DNA from: CAYJEQ01 sp964369235
Lineage (GTDB): Bacteria; Bacillota; Clostridia; Oscillospirales; Ruminococcaceae
Assembly (NCBI GenBank): GCA_964369235.1
Contig: CAYJEQ010000052.1
Coordinates: 1-18,845, forward strand
Length of the DNA: 18,845 bases
Reading direction: 5' to 3'
Below, piece after piece: positions 6,751-13,704 of this stretch. Every line of letters begins with the position of its first letter. The first letter of the stretch is position 1. Position numbers and translations under genes: made by a program. Below the pieces are notes generated by a model. The model searched no databases. It was not told where the DNA came from and saw only the letters and a list, made by a program, of their open reading frames with translations.

Positions 6751-7347
6751 TTGAATAATATAATAGACAAATCTGTTCTTGACAAATTGTCATATACTTC
6801 CACTCTAGGACAAAGCCTTAAACAAATTTCACTATCAAAAACTTCTATCGCTACTATCCTTGATGATATAGGAAAGTATAGATCAACTTATATAGATACC
6901 ATAATTAGCCAGCATCTAATAGGTTCACGATTTAAAAGTGATGATTCAATTATAAGAAAATATGATAAAACAATTTCTTCTGGTGGTGGATTTAAACAGT
7001 GTTTTAATGATGTCTTAGGATTTAGATTACATCTGGATCAGTACCCTTTATCTTTTCCAGATTATTTTAGAGTTGTAGATTTGCGTAAAGGTAAGCTAAA
7101 TGATGATGGATATAGAGCTATTCATCTATATTATCAGCGGGATAATCTAGCATACCCTATTGAGGTTCAGCTATGGTGTGGAATGGATTATAACTTTAAT
7201 ATCTGGTCACACAAATACACATATAAATATAAGCCAACAGGTCTTAACTTAGAACTTTACAAAATGTATGTTAATGGTATAATACAAACTGAACAGGACT
7301 TTATCTCCTGCTTAAAGAATATGGAGGCACAAAATAATGGAAGATAA
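6751..7347 (+). CDS. RelA/SpoT-like nucleotidyltransferase, single-domain
   Basis: From the TTG at 6751, ten bases after AGGAGG, this encodes 198 residues. The fold signature of the ppGpp synthetase domain is visible: SRFKSDDSIIRK (Arg60, Lys62, Lys70; nucleotide-binding strand and loop), NDVLGFRL (Asp87, metal ligand), DDGYRAIH (Tyr121 in the G-loop, His125) and YPIEVQL (Glu138, Gln140), then a W-S-H-x-Y-x-Y-K-Y-K tail. No hydrolase, TGS or ACT domain is present. Proteins of this size are small alarmone synthetases or toxic relatives (toxSAS) that make ppGpp/ppApp or pyrophosphorylate tRNA. The gene overlaps a 79-residue partner by 11 bases, as toxin-antitoxin pairs often do. The essential residues look intact, so it is probably active. 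Which nucleotide or RNA it modifies cannot be read from sequence. Confidence 0.75.
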   Translation: MNNIIDKSVLDKLSYTSTLGQSLKQISLSKTSIATILDDIGKYRSTYIDTIISQHLIGSRFKSDDSIIRKYDKTISSGGGFKQCFNDVLGFRLHLDQYPLSFPDYFRVVDLRKGKLNDDGYRAIHLYYQRDNLAYPIEVQLWCGMDYNFNIWSHKYTYKYKPTGLNLELYKMYVNGIIQTEQDFISCLKNMEAQNNGR

Positions 7348-7576
7348 AAAAATATATGTTGTTGCCAAAGTGTTTGATAGGCAAGGATCTTTGGCATATA
7401 GGTGTAAAACAATAAATGAAGCTCGTTGCCTACCTGGCACACTGGAAGCATTGCGACCAGAGGGAGTGCAGATAGTGGTATTAGATGCTCCAGATATATA
7501 TGCCGAGTATGCTCCCTATCATTATATCGAAAACCTAAGAGAATTTGTATCCAAAGTAGAGAATATTAATTCATAG
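7337..7576 (+). CDS. Small protein coupled to the RelA/SpoT-like gene, DUF6718-like
   Basis: A 79-residue soluble protein whose ATG overlaps the end of the RelA/SpoT-like gene by 11 bases, with GGAGG ten bases upstream. It begins KKIYVVAKVFDRQGSLAYRC and ends with a conserved-looking IYAEYAPYHYIENLREFVSK. The segment 'VQIVVLDAP..Y.EY.PY' resembles what I remember of DUF6718; this is low-confidence memory. The overlap implies co-translation. By position it could be an antitoxin or partner of the nucleotidyltransferase, but it could equally be an unrelated gene of the element. A terminator follows. Confidence 0.5.
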   Translation: MEDKKIYVVAKVFDRQGSLAYRCKTINEARCLPGTLEALRPEGVQIVVLDAPDIYAEYAPYHYIENLREFVSKVENINS

Positions 7577-7620
7577 TATTAATATAACTTATATCCTACC
7601 ACATATTATAAATAACTCTT

Positions 7621-7650
7621 AAAAGCAAGACTAATCATCTTGCTTTTTTT
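7621..7650 (+). terminator. Terminator of the RelA/SpoT-like cassette
   Basis: AAAAGCAAGA (7621-7630) pairs with TCTTGCTTTT (7638-7647) around a seven-base loop, followed by more T. Its 3' arm supplies part of the -35 box of the recombinase promoter. Confidence 0.8.
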
Positions 7651-7668
7651 ATCGCCTTATGCTACAAT
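7640..7668 (+). promoter_or_regulatory. Promoter of the recombinase
   Basis: TTGCTT (7640-7645), a 17-base spacer and TACAAT (7663-7668). The -10 lies in the same TTATGCTACAAT string used upstream of the RelA/SpoT-like gene. Confidence 0.6.
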
Positions 7669-7699
7669 GTTGTTAGTATTTAAATGAAAGGATTTGATT

Positions 7700-9883
7700 T
7701 TGTTGATAGAGCATTTTGATATAGCAGGTTATTGTCGTATATCAGTTGATGAGGAGCAAGATCGTGACAATACATCTATAGAGAACCAAAAAGCTATTAT
7801 TGAGGATTTTGTAAAAAAGCACTTCCCTAACTCTACATTAGAGTTTTATGAGGACAGAGATAAAAGTGGTTATACATTTGAACAGCGACAAGGTTATCAG
7901 CTTATGCGAAAAGAACTTATTTCTCATAAAAAAGACATTCTAATAGTTAAAGATTTCTCTCGTTTTTCTCGTCGTAACTCTCGTGGACTAGTGGAACTTG
8001 AGGATCTCCGTGATGCTGGTTGCCGAATTATCTCAATTGGTGATAATATAGATTTTCCCAATGACGATGACTGGTTAAAAATTCAGTTTCAGTTTCTTAT
8101 TAATGAGATGCCTGTAACGGACACAAGCAAAAAAGTAAAATCTGTTATTAAACGGAGACAGGCAGATGCTAACTGGATTTGTGCAGCTCCTTATGGATAT
8201 ATTATAAATAAAAAAGGTCAGTTTGAGGTTGTGCCTGAACAAGCTGAGATTGTTCGTAAGGTATTTGAACTTTATATTGATGGTTGGGGTTATAAGAAGA
8301 TAGCCAATTATCTAACTGATGAAAAAATCCCTACTCCTAGAATGGATGAGAAAACTCGCAAAGAGGCATTAGGCGAACAGTATAACCATAAAGTAAAATC
8401 TGAATGGAGTATAATTACTATACAGGGTATTTTAGATAATGATTTTTATATAGGCACACTTCGTCAGGGTAAGTATACCCGTAAAAAGATAAATGGCGCA
8501 GATGTAAAACAAGATTTGGATAACCATATTATATTCGAAAATAACCATCAAGCAATTATCGACTATCGCACCTTCCGTACCACTAAGGCACAGAGAGAAC
8601 AGCGTACAAGAAGTAATTATCGTGGAGTTAAGGTTTATGATAATGTATATTCTGGTCTTTTAAGCTGTGGTGATTGTGGTGCTCCTATGTTTGCCATGAG
8701 TAGAAGTGATCTTAAAGACGCCTATCGTTGTGGTACATATCATCGCCGTGGGCTAAAAGGCTGTACAAGCCATCATATTAGAGTTGAAAAACTTGATGAG
8801 CTGTTAAAGGGATATATCCAATTAGTTATGGACAATTCTGAGCATATGCTAAATCAGCTAAATTCCGATTTAGAGAACGAGCGCGAGGATATTAGTGAAA
8901 CGGAAACTTCTATGACCAACCTTACAATAGTCCTTGAGGACTTACTAGAGGAGCTAAAAGCTACCAAGCGTCAGCGTATCCGTGAGATTATGAAACATCC
9001 AGAGAGAGAGAACTCCATTGAAGAGATTTATGATGAGTTAGAAAGCGACCTTAATAGAAAAATTGAGGGTCTGAGAAATCAGATAGCTATGGCTGAAAAC
9101 AAACGCAATACTATAATCAAAGTCAATCGAGTGGCAAAAACAGCTATTGATGTATTTACTGATATTTTAACAAAGCCCAAACTAGATAAAAATGATTTAG
9201 AGCTGATTATAATGGGTATTAAAGTATATGAAGATCATATAGAAATTGAGCTACAAGCCGATATTGATGAGATAATTAACAGTGGTGATTTATTAGATAG
9301 CTGTACTGAGAAGGAAGCCATTGTAAATTTTAATTTAGGCACGGAAGATAACTCAAAAACTGACAAAATCCTAGTTCAGAGTGCAAATAAGCGCCCTGAT
9401 AAGGTCTTTCGTGTCAATGTAGTCAGCAAGGGTGACCCCTTAGAAATATTCACCGATAACGACGGTGGTGTAATATTTAAAAAATACTCCCCTATGGGTG
9501 AGCTAGGAGAGTTTGCCACCCAGTATGCAGATGTACTTCACAAAATAGGTGGATATTCGGTGGTGGTGTGTGATAAAGATAATGTTATTGCTGTAGCTGG
9601 CCTACCTAAAAAGGAAATTATGGACAGGCGAATTTCTCCAGCTTTAGAGGAGCTTATGAATAATCGCCGAAGCCATACCCACCTAGGGGCAAATAACCCC
9701 CGTTTACATCCTATTGAGGGGCTGGAGTTATACGCCCTAGTAGTAGCCCCTATAATGTCTAGTGGGGATATCTATGGTACCATTATTATTATGGCTGGTG
9801 AAGGTAACCCTCTAGCTGGTGATACAGAATATAAGCTAACGATGGCTGCTGCTAACTTTCTAGGTAAGCAGATGGAGGAGTAA
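7700..9883 (+). CDS. Large serine recombinase fused in frame to the C-terminal part of SpoVT
   Basis: About 727 residues. I chose TTG 7700 because AAAGGA lies seven bases ahead; TTG 7694 is too close to it. Residues 1-155 form the resolvase catalytic domain: GYCRIS with nucleophile Ser15, KDFSRFSRR, and a variant FLINEMPVTDTSKKV helix. A recombinase domain follows (about 155-265), then a zinc ribbon (Cys323, Cys326, Cys344, Cys355) and a coiled coil (about 390-475), as in TnpX/TndX-type enzymes, which normally end near here. From residue 578 the sequence changes to GDPLEIFTDNDGGVIFKKYS and continues to NFLGKQMEE, which I recognise as SpoVT from the end of its AbrB-type swapped hairpin through the GAF domain. 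SpoVT's first ~32 residues, with most of the DNA-binding part, are missing. The likely cause is element insertion in spoVT; excision would restore spoVT. A stable hybrid or a deletion are alternatives. Confidence 0.85.
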   Translation: MLIEHFDIAGYCRISVDEEQDRDNTSIENQKAIIEDFVKKHFPNSTLEFYEDRDKSGYTFEQRQGYQLMRKELISHKKDILIVKDFSRFSRRNSRGLVELEDLRDAGCRIISIGDNIDFPNDDDWLKIQFQFLINEMPVTDTSKKVKSVIKRRQADANWICAAPYGYIINKKGQFEVVPEQAEIVRKVFELYIDGWGYKKIANYLTDEKIPTPRMDEKTRKEALGEQYNHKVKSEWSIITIQGILDNDFYIGTLRQGKYTRKKINGADVKQDLDNHIIFENNHQAIIDYRTFRTTKAQREQRTRSNYRGVKVYDNVYSGLLSCGDCGAPMFAMSRSDLKDAYRCGTYHRRGLKGCTSHHIRVEKLDELLKGYIQLVMDNSEHMLNQLNSDLENEREDISETETSMTNLTIVLEDLLEELKATKRQRIREIMKHPERENSIEEIYDELESDLNRKIEGLRNQIAMAENKRNTIIKVNRVAKTAIDVFTDILTKPKLDKNDLELIIMGIKVYEDHIEIELQADIDEIINSGDLLDSCTEKEAIVNFNLGTEDNSKTDKILVQSANKRPDKVFRVNVVSKGDPLEIFTDNDGGVIFKKYSPMGELGEFATQYADVLHKIGGYSVVVCDKDNVIAVAGLPKKEIMDRRISPALEELMNNRRSHTHLGANNPRLHPIEGLELYALVVAPIMSSGDIYGTIIIMAGEGNPLAGDTEYKLTMAAANFLGKQMEE
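9416..9442 (+). other. Predicted element/host junction (attachment site) inside spoVT
   Basis: The recombinase part and the SpoVT part meet here. The first codons that match SpoVT with confidence are GGT GAC CCC TTA (9431-9442). Upstream, FRVNVVSK no longer fits the SpoVT hairpin. The crossover core should lie in or just before GGTGACCCC. The exact dinucleotide cannot be fixed without the other end of the element. Confidence 0.55.
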
Positions 9884-9932
9884 TTCCAACTTAATGTATT
9901 TATTCTGTATGTTTTATTTGAGGGACTAATCT

Positions 9933-9976
9933 TAAGGGATAATGCTGTGGTTAATTTCAGCTTATCCCTTATTTTG
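9933..9976 (+). terminator. Terminator after the recombinase/SpoVT gene
   Basis: TAAGGGATAA (9933-9942) pairs with TTATCCCTTA (9962-9971), and GCTG (9944-9947) with CAGC (9958-9961) extends the stem; TTTTG follows. Confidence 0.8.
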
Positions 9977-10010
9977 TAGATTATTAATAACTTATTTGGC
10001 AAAATACCTA

Positions 10011-10039
10011 TTGATTAGATTTTTAGACTATGTTATAAT
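10011..10039 (+). promoter_or_regulatory. Promoter of the molybdenum cofactor operon
   Basis: TTGATT (10011-10016), a 17-base spacer and a consensus TATAAT (10034-10039). Transcription would start near 10046, just before the riboswitch. Confidence 0.75.
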
Positions 10040-10064
10040 ATTAACTAAATTAAATATTTTTCCG

Positions 10065-10182
10065 AGCAAAACCACCTAAGGGAAACTATGGTGCTTTGCC
10101 ACTGGGCTTTAAGGGAAACCTTCTAACCTTCCGTTTGAAAAGGAATACTATAGACATCTAGTAAAAGACTGGTTCTTTTGCT
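10065..10182 (+). promoter_or_regulatory. Molybdenum cofactor (Moco) riboswitch aptamer
   Basis: The closing stem is AGCAAAACCA (10065-10074) with TGGTTCTTTTGCT (10170-10182). Inside, ACTAT (10085-10089) pairs with ATAG near 10150. The GGTGCTTTGCC segment nearly matches the core of the E. coli moaA leader (GGTGCTTTGGCC). A hairpin AAGG-GAAA-CCTT with a GNRA tetraloop (about 10111-10122) and a stem CCTT...AAGG (about 10127-10143) complete the known architecture. The position ahead of a Moco operon and the terminator at 10206-10236 suggest that bound cofactor favours termination. A tungsten-cofactor variant is possible. Confidence 0.8.
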
Positions 10183-10205
10183 ATGATTTTGTTGTTATGG
10201 ACACT

Positions 10206-10236
10206 ATACCTATGCCTTTGGCATGGGTATTTTTTT
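10206..10236 (+). terminator. Expression-platform terminator of the Moco riboswitch
   Basis: ATACC-T-ATGCC (10206-10216) pairs with GGCAT-G-GGTAT (10220-10230) around a TTT loop, followed by seven T. It lies 75 bases before the first gene of the operon and would act as the off switch. Confidence 0.85.
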
Positions 10237-10310
10237 ATTTAAAGCCTACTGAACAAGCCAAAAACACACTTATTAAGGTAATTTAATATTAATGATAAAG
10301 GGGATATACT

Positions 10311-11336
10311 GTGAAAAAGATTAAAACCACCGAAGCTGTTGGCCATATACTATGCCATGATTTAACTAAAATTGTAAAAGACGAAATGAAGGGCGTAGCC
10401 TTTAAAAAAGGACATATCGTTAAGGAAGAAGACATTGCTGTCCTACTGTCCATGGGTAAGGAAAACCTATTTGTTTGGGAAAATAACGAAAATATGATCC
10501 ATGAAAATGACGCAGCAGCTGTTCTTGCTAATATCTGTCAAGGCACAGGTACTAGCCTTTCAGAGGTTAAGGAGGGTAAGATTGATCTTTATGCAGATTA
10601 TGATGGATTACTTAGAATAAATACCGATAAACTGCTATCCCTTAATATGCAGGACGAACTAATGATTGCCACAAGGCATAATAACTACCCTGTAAAAAAA
10701 GGTGATCTTCTAGCTGGTACAAGGGTTATCCCTCTAGTAATTGAAAAATCCAAGTTAGATCGAGCTGTAGAAATTGCAGGAGAAGATAAGATAGTATCCA
10801 TTATTCCTTACAATCACTATAAGGTAGGTATTGTTACTACAGGTAGCGAGGTTTACAAGGGAAGAATTAAAGATACCTTTACCCCTGTAATTATAGAGAA
10901 ACTTTCTGTTTATGGTCTTGAGATAATGGGACATAAGATTGTAAGCGATGAAAAAGAGATGATTATAGAGGCTATTAATAGTCTTAGAGCTGAGGGCGCA
11001 ACTATGATAGTCTGTACAGGTGGCATGAGTGTGGATCCTGATGATTTAACTCCTGCTGCTATTAAAGAAAGTGGAGCTAATATTGTAAGCTATGGTGCAC
11101 CTGTTCTTCCTGGTGCAATGTTTTTACTAGGTTATTATGATGACGGAACCCCTATTATGGGTCTACCTGGCTGTGTAATGTATGCAAAGACTACAGTATT
11201 TGATTTGGTACTGCCTTCTGTTGTGGCTGGGGTAAAACTAGACAAAACCTTCCTAGCTAAACTGGGTCATGGTGGCCTATGTCTAAAGTGTTCTAGCTGT
11301 ACCTACCCTCACTGTGAATTTGGTAAAGGCTGTTAG
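10311..11336 (+). CDS. MoeA-like molybdopterin-binding protein with a C-terminal cysteine cluster
   Basis: A 341-residue soluble protein. The N-terminal half follows the MoeA plan loosely. The molybdopterin-binding domain is clear: VGIVTTGSEVYKGRIKD, then MIVCTGGMSVDPDD and APVLPGAMFLLGY with IMGLPGCVMY (about residues 173-300). The tail, GGLCLKCSSCTYPHCEFGKGC, carries five cysteines that could bind a metal or an iron-sulfur cluster. This type is widespread in Clostridia and annotated as molybdopterin-binding protein; it probably acts in Mo insertion or in maturing a molybdoenzyme. It starts at a GTG with AAGGGG upstream, is shorter than the true MoeA (398 residues) encoded next, and is the first gene under the Moco riboswitch. 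Confidence 0.8.
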   Translation: MKKIKTTEAVGHILCHDLTKIVKDEMKGVAFKKGHIVKEEDIAVLLSMGKENLFVWENNENMIHENDAAAVLANICQGTGTSLSEVKEGKIDLYADYDGLLRINTDKLLSLNMQDELMIATRHNNYPVKKGDLLAGTRVIPLVIEKSKLDRAVEIAGEDKIVSIIPYNHYKVGIVTTGSEVYKGRIKDTFTPVIIEKLSVYGLEIMGHKIVSDEKEMIIEAINSLRAEGATMIVCTGGMSVDPDDLTPAAIKESGANIVSYGAPVLPGAMFLLGYYDDGTPIMGLPGCVMYAKTTVFDLVLPSVVAGVKLDKTFLAKLGHGGLCLKCSSCTYPHCEFGKGC

Positions 11337-11405
11337 AATATAAATATAAGAATTAATTAAAATACATAACTACCATTACCACCTACCGAAAGGAAGTATA
11401 TTTAT

Positions 11406-12602
11406 ATGATTAACACCTTAGAACAAGCACTTGAGATTATTAAATCCCAACCTACTAAAAATCTATCCACCCAAACTATATCCATAGATAATCTACAGGG
11501 GCGAATACTGGCTGAAGATATACTGGCGACCCTTAATCAGCCTCCTTTTAATCGTTCTCCCCTTGATGGCTACGCTGTTAACCACAGTGATATACAAAGT
11601 GCCACTAAGGAAAACCCTGCAGTTTTAAAGGTTATTGACACAGTTTACGCTGGAGGATTTTCCACTGCTACTTGGAGCAAAGGCTCAGTGGTTCGAATTA
11701 TGACAGGGGCACCTATTCCAGAGGGATTTGACTGTATTATAAGACAGGAGGACACTAATTACGGTGAAACCACTGTGGAGATATACCAAAGCCTAGGAGA
11801 ATATGATAATTTCTGCTTTGCTGGTGAGGACACCAAAACAGGTGATAAACTTATCCAAAAGCACACTAAATTAAACTATATTCACGCAGGTATACTTGCC
11901 TCTCAGGGGATAACCTCTGTAAAGGTATTTTCACAGCCTTCTGTGCTATTAATAACCACTGGCGACGAGCTGGAAACTTTAGAAAATCCACTATCTGGTG
12001 GCAAAATATATAACACCAACCTATACACCCTAAAGGCTAGACTGGCTAGTCTTATGATGGATACTACAGCACTGTCCTTTGGTGATGATTATCAGCTTAT
12101 GGCTGATTACATCAAGGAAAACCACCATAGATACCACTGTATAATTACTACAGGTGGGGTTTCTGTAGGGGTAAAGGATATTATCCACAATGTTATTGAG
12201 GAGCTGTCAGGGCAGATACTTTTCTACAAAGTAAAGCTAAAGCCAGGCACCCCAGCTCTATTTTGGAAATATGAAAACACCCCTATACTAAGCCTATCGG
12301 GAAATCCTTTTGCTGCCTTTGCTACTTTTGAGCTACTAGGGCGAACACTGCTTTCCTGTGTTTCTAAGGATAGTAGTATTATGCCTCAATGGAGTGTGGC
12401 TAAGGTTCGGGGTACTTTCTTAAAGAAAACCTCCACTAGAAGATTTTTGCGAGCCTGTTGTAAGGATGGTGTTGTATCCCTTGATATAGATAATCACTCC
12501 TCTGGCTCTTTCTCCTCTACTTCTTATTGTAACTGCTTAATTGATATTTTGGAAAATGTGGAGCTACAGGACAATGACACCGTTAAAATAGTAAAATTCT
12601 AA
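11406..12602 (+). CDS. moeA: Molybdopterin molybdenumtransferase MoeA
   Basis: At 398 residues this has normal MoeA length and inserts molybdenum into adenylylated molybdopterin in the cytoplasm. Landmarks: FNRSPLDGYAVN near residue 50 (PLDGYA replaces the usual SAMDGYA), VRIMTGAPIPEGFDCIIRQE near 95-115, VLLITTGDELETL near 180, IITTGGVSVGVKD near 248, and LSGNPFAAFATFELL near 300. A small C-terminal beta domain completes the fold. It starts at an ATG with AAAGGAAG about ten bases upstream. It lies 69 bases after the MoeA-like gene; a structured repeat (copy 1) separates it from moaC. Two MoeA-type proteins in one operon suggest divided tasks. Confidence 0.92.
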   Translation: MINTLEQALEIIKSQPTKNLSTQTISIDNLQGRILAEDILATLNQPPFNRSPLDGYAVNHSDIQSATKENPAVLKVIDTVYAGGFSTATWSKGSVVRIMTGAPIPEGFDCIIRQEDTNYGETTVEIYQSLGEYDNFCFAGEDTKTGDKLIQKHTKLNYIHAGILASQGITSVKVFSQPSVLLITTGDELETLENPLSGGKIYNTNLYTLKARLASLMMDTTALSFGDDYQLMADYIKENHHRYHCIITTGGVSVGVKDIIHNVIEELSGQILFYKVKLKPGTPALFWKYENTPILSLSGNPFAAFATFELLGRTLLSCVSKDSSIMPQWSVAKVRGTFLKKTSTRRFLRACCKDGVVSLDIDNHSSGSFSSTSYCNCLIDILENVELQDNDTVKIVKF

Positions 12603-12731
12603 CTAAAGGATGAGTAAGTTTTGAGGCTTTTCACTGGGAGTGAGTGAAATTTTCCTAATGCCAGTTTACTGGCAATGGAGAAAATCGCCTAAAACATTGC
12701 AGACTAAGAGAAAGGCATGGTCATATATATG
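12603..12731 (+). ncRNA. Three-helix structured repeat (family 2), copy 1, before moaC
   Basis: Helix 1 closes the structure: GTTTTGAGGC (12618-12627) with GCCTAAAAC (12687-12695). Helix 2: TTTCACT (12629-12635) with AGTGAAA (12643-12649). Helix 3: TTTTCC (12650-12655) with GG-AG-AAAA (12677-12684), capped by TGCCAG-TTTA-CTGGCA (12659-12674). After it come ACATTGCA, the ribosome binding site GAGAAAGG and the string ATGGTCATATATATG, all shared with copy 2. It may control moaC translation, or it may be a dispersed repeat that landed here. I know no named RNA family with this form. Confidence 0.65.
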
Positions 12732-13211
12732 AATGAGAAATTTACCCACTTTGACAATAGTGGTAATGCTATAATGGTTGATGTTTCCTCTAAGGAGGAA
12801 ACAAGCCGAACTGCCATAGCAACAGGGCAGATTGTAGTTAATAAGGAAATTCTAGCAGAGCTTACAGCAGGAAGCAATAAAAAAGGCGATGTGCTAGGAG
12901 TAGCTAGAGTAGCTGGTATAATGGGGGTTAAGCAAACCTCCAACCTTATCCCTATGTGCCACCCTCTACTAATAAGCAAATGCAGTATAGATTTTGAGAT
13001 AGATGAAGAAAACTTTATTATTACAGCTAGCTGTACCGTTAAAATCACTGGTAAAACAGGGGTGGAGATGGAAGCCCTAACAGGGGTTACCACAGCACTG
13101 CTAACAGTATATGATATGTGTAAGGCTGTGGATAAAGGAATGATTATACAGAACATCTGTCTTAAGGAAAAATTAGGTGGTAAAAGTGGACATTATAAAA
13201 GAGAAGAATAA
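12729..13211 (+). CDS. moaC: Cyclic pyranopterin monophosphate synthase MoaC
   Basis: MoaC converts the MoaA product, 3',8-cyclo-GTP, to cyclic pyranopterin monophosphate, the first stable intermediate of Moco synthesis. Family landmarks are MNEKFTHFDNSGNAIMVDVS at the start, SNLIPMCHPL near residue 73, TGVEMEALTGVTTALLTVYD and MCKAVDKGM near 130-140. The start at 12729 gives 160 residues, normal for MoaC. An upstream ATG at 12717 would add MVIY, but it lies only one base from the ribosome binding site, and that string belongs to the repeat. The gene overlaps mobB by 35 bases. Confidence 0.92.
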   Translation: MNEKFTHFDNSGNAIMVDVSSKEETSRTAIATGQIVVNKEILAELTAGSNKKGDVLGVARVAGIMGVKQTSNLIPMCHPLLISKCSIDFEIDEENFIITASCTVKITGKTGVEMEALTGVTTALLTVYDMCKAVDKGMIIQNICLKEKLGGKSGHYKREE

Positions 13212-13704
13212 GCCCTATGTTTTTGCAATAAGTGGGGTAAAAAACTCTGGCAAAACCACCTATATAACAAAGCTTATCCCCCTACTTAAAGCTAAGGGCT
13301 ACACCGTGGCAACTATTAAACACGATGGCCATGACTTTACAGCAGATGTGGCTAACACCGACACCTATAAACACCGTAGCAGTGGTGCTGATGGGGTGGC
13401 AATATTCTCTAAGAATAAATATATGATAATAAATCAAAAGCCCCTAGAAAACCCTACTATGTTAATAGAGCATTTTAAGGATTATGATATAGTAATCCTA
13501 GAAGGCTTTAAACAGTCCCACTACCCAAAAATCGAGTTAGTCCGTAAGGGAAACAGCAGTGAGAGTATATGTAATAAAGATACTATTATAGCTGTAGCTA
13601 CGGATATAGAGGATTTTTCCTATGAGGGGAATATTATTAATATCAATAGCCTTAACTCAGCAATAGAACTAATAGAAAAAGACCTGTTGGAGGTGAGAAG
13701 ATGA
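13177..13704 (+). CDS. mobB: Molybdopterin-guanine dinucleotide biosynthesis adapter MobB
   Basis: A 175-residue P-loop GTPase that assists guanine-nucleotide attachment to molybdopterin. The Walker A motif is GVKNSGKTT (about residues 20-28), followed by the typical TIKHDGHDF and a strand DIVILEGFKQSHYPKIELVR (about 108-127). It starts at a GTG inside the end of moaC (AAGG nine bases ahead); a second GTG at 13186 is an alternative. It overlaps moaA by four bases (ATGA). Its usual partner mobA is not in the window. Confidence 0.9.
   Translation: MVKVDIIKEKNKPYVFAISGVKNSGKTTYITKLIPLLKAKGYTVATIKHDGHDFTADVANTDTYKHRSSGADGVAIFSKNKYMIINQKPLENPTMLIEHFKDYDIVILEGFKQSHYPKIELVRKGNSSESICNKDTIIAVATDIEDFSYEGNIININSLNSAIELIEKDLLEVRR

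Noticed and set aside
10065..10182. Cobalamin riboswitch, because of GGGAA...GGTG and GCCACTG
   Set aside because: The B12-box order and the surrounding stems do not fit. The Moco core, the GNRA hairpin and the downstream Moco operon do.
12704..13156. Minus-strand reading frame opposite moaC
   Set aside because: It is a shadow of a conserved gene, with low-complexity Ser/Thr/Leu content and no ribosome binding site.
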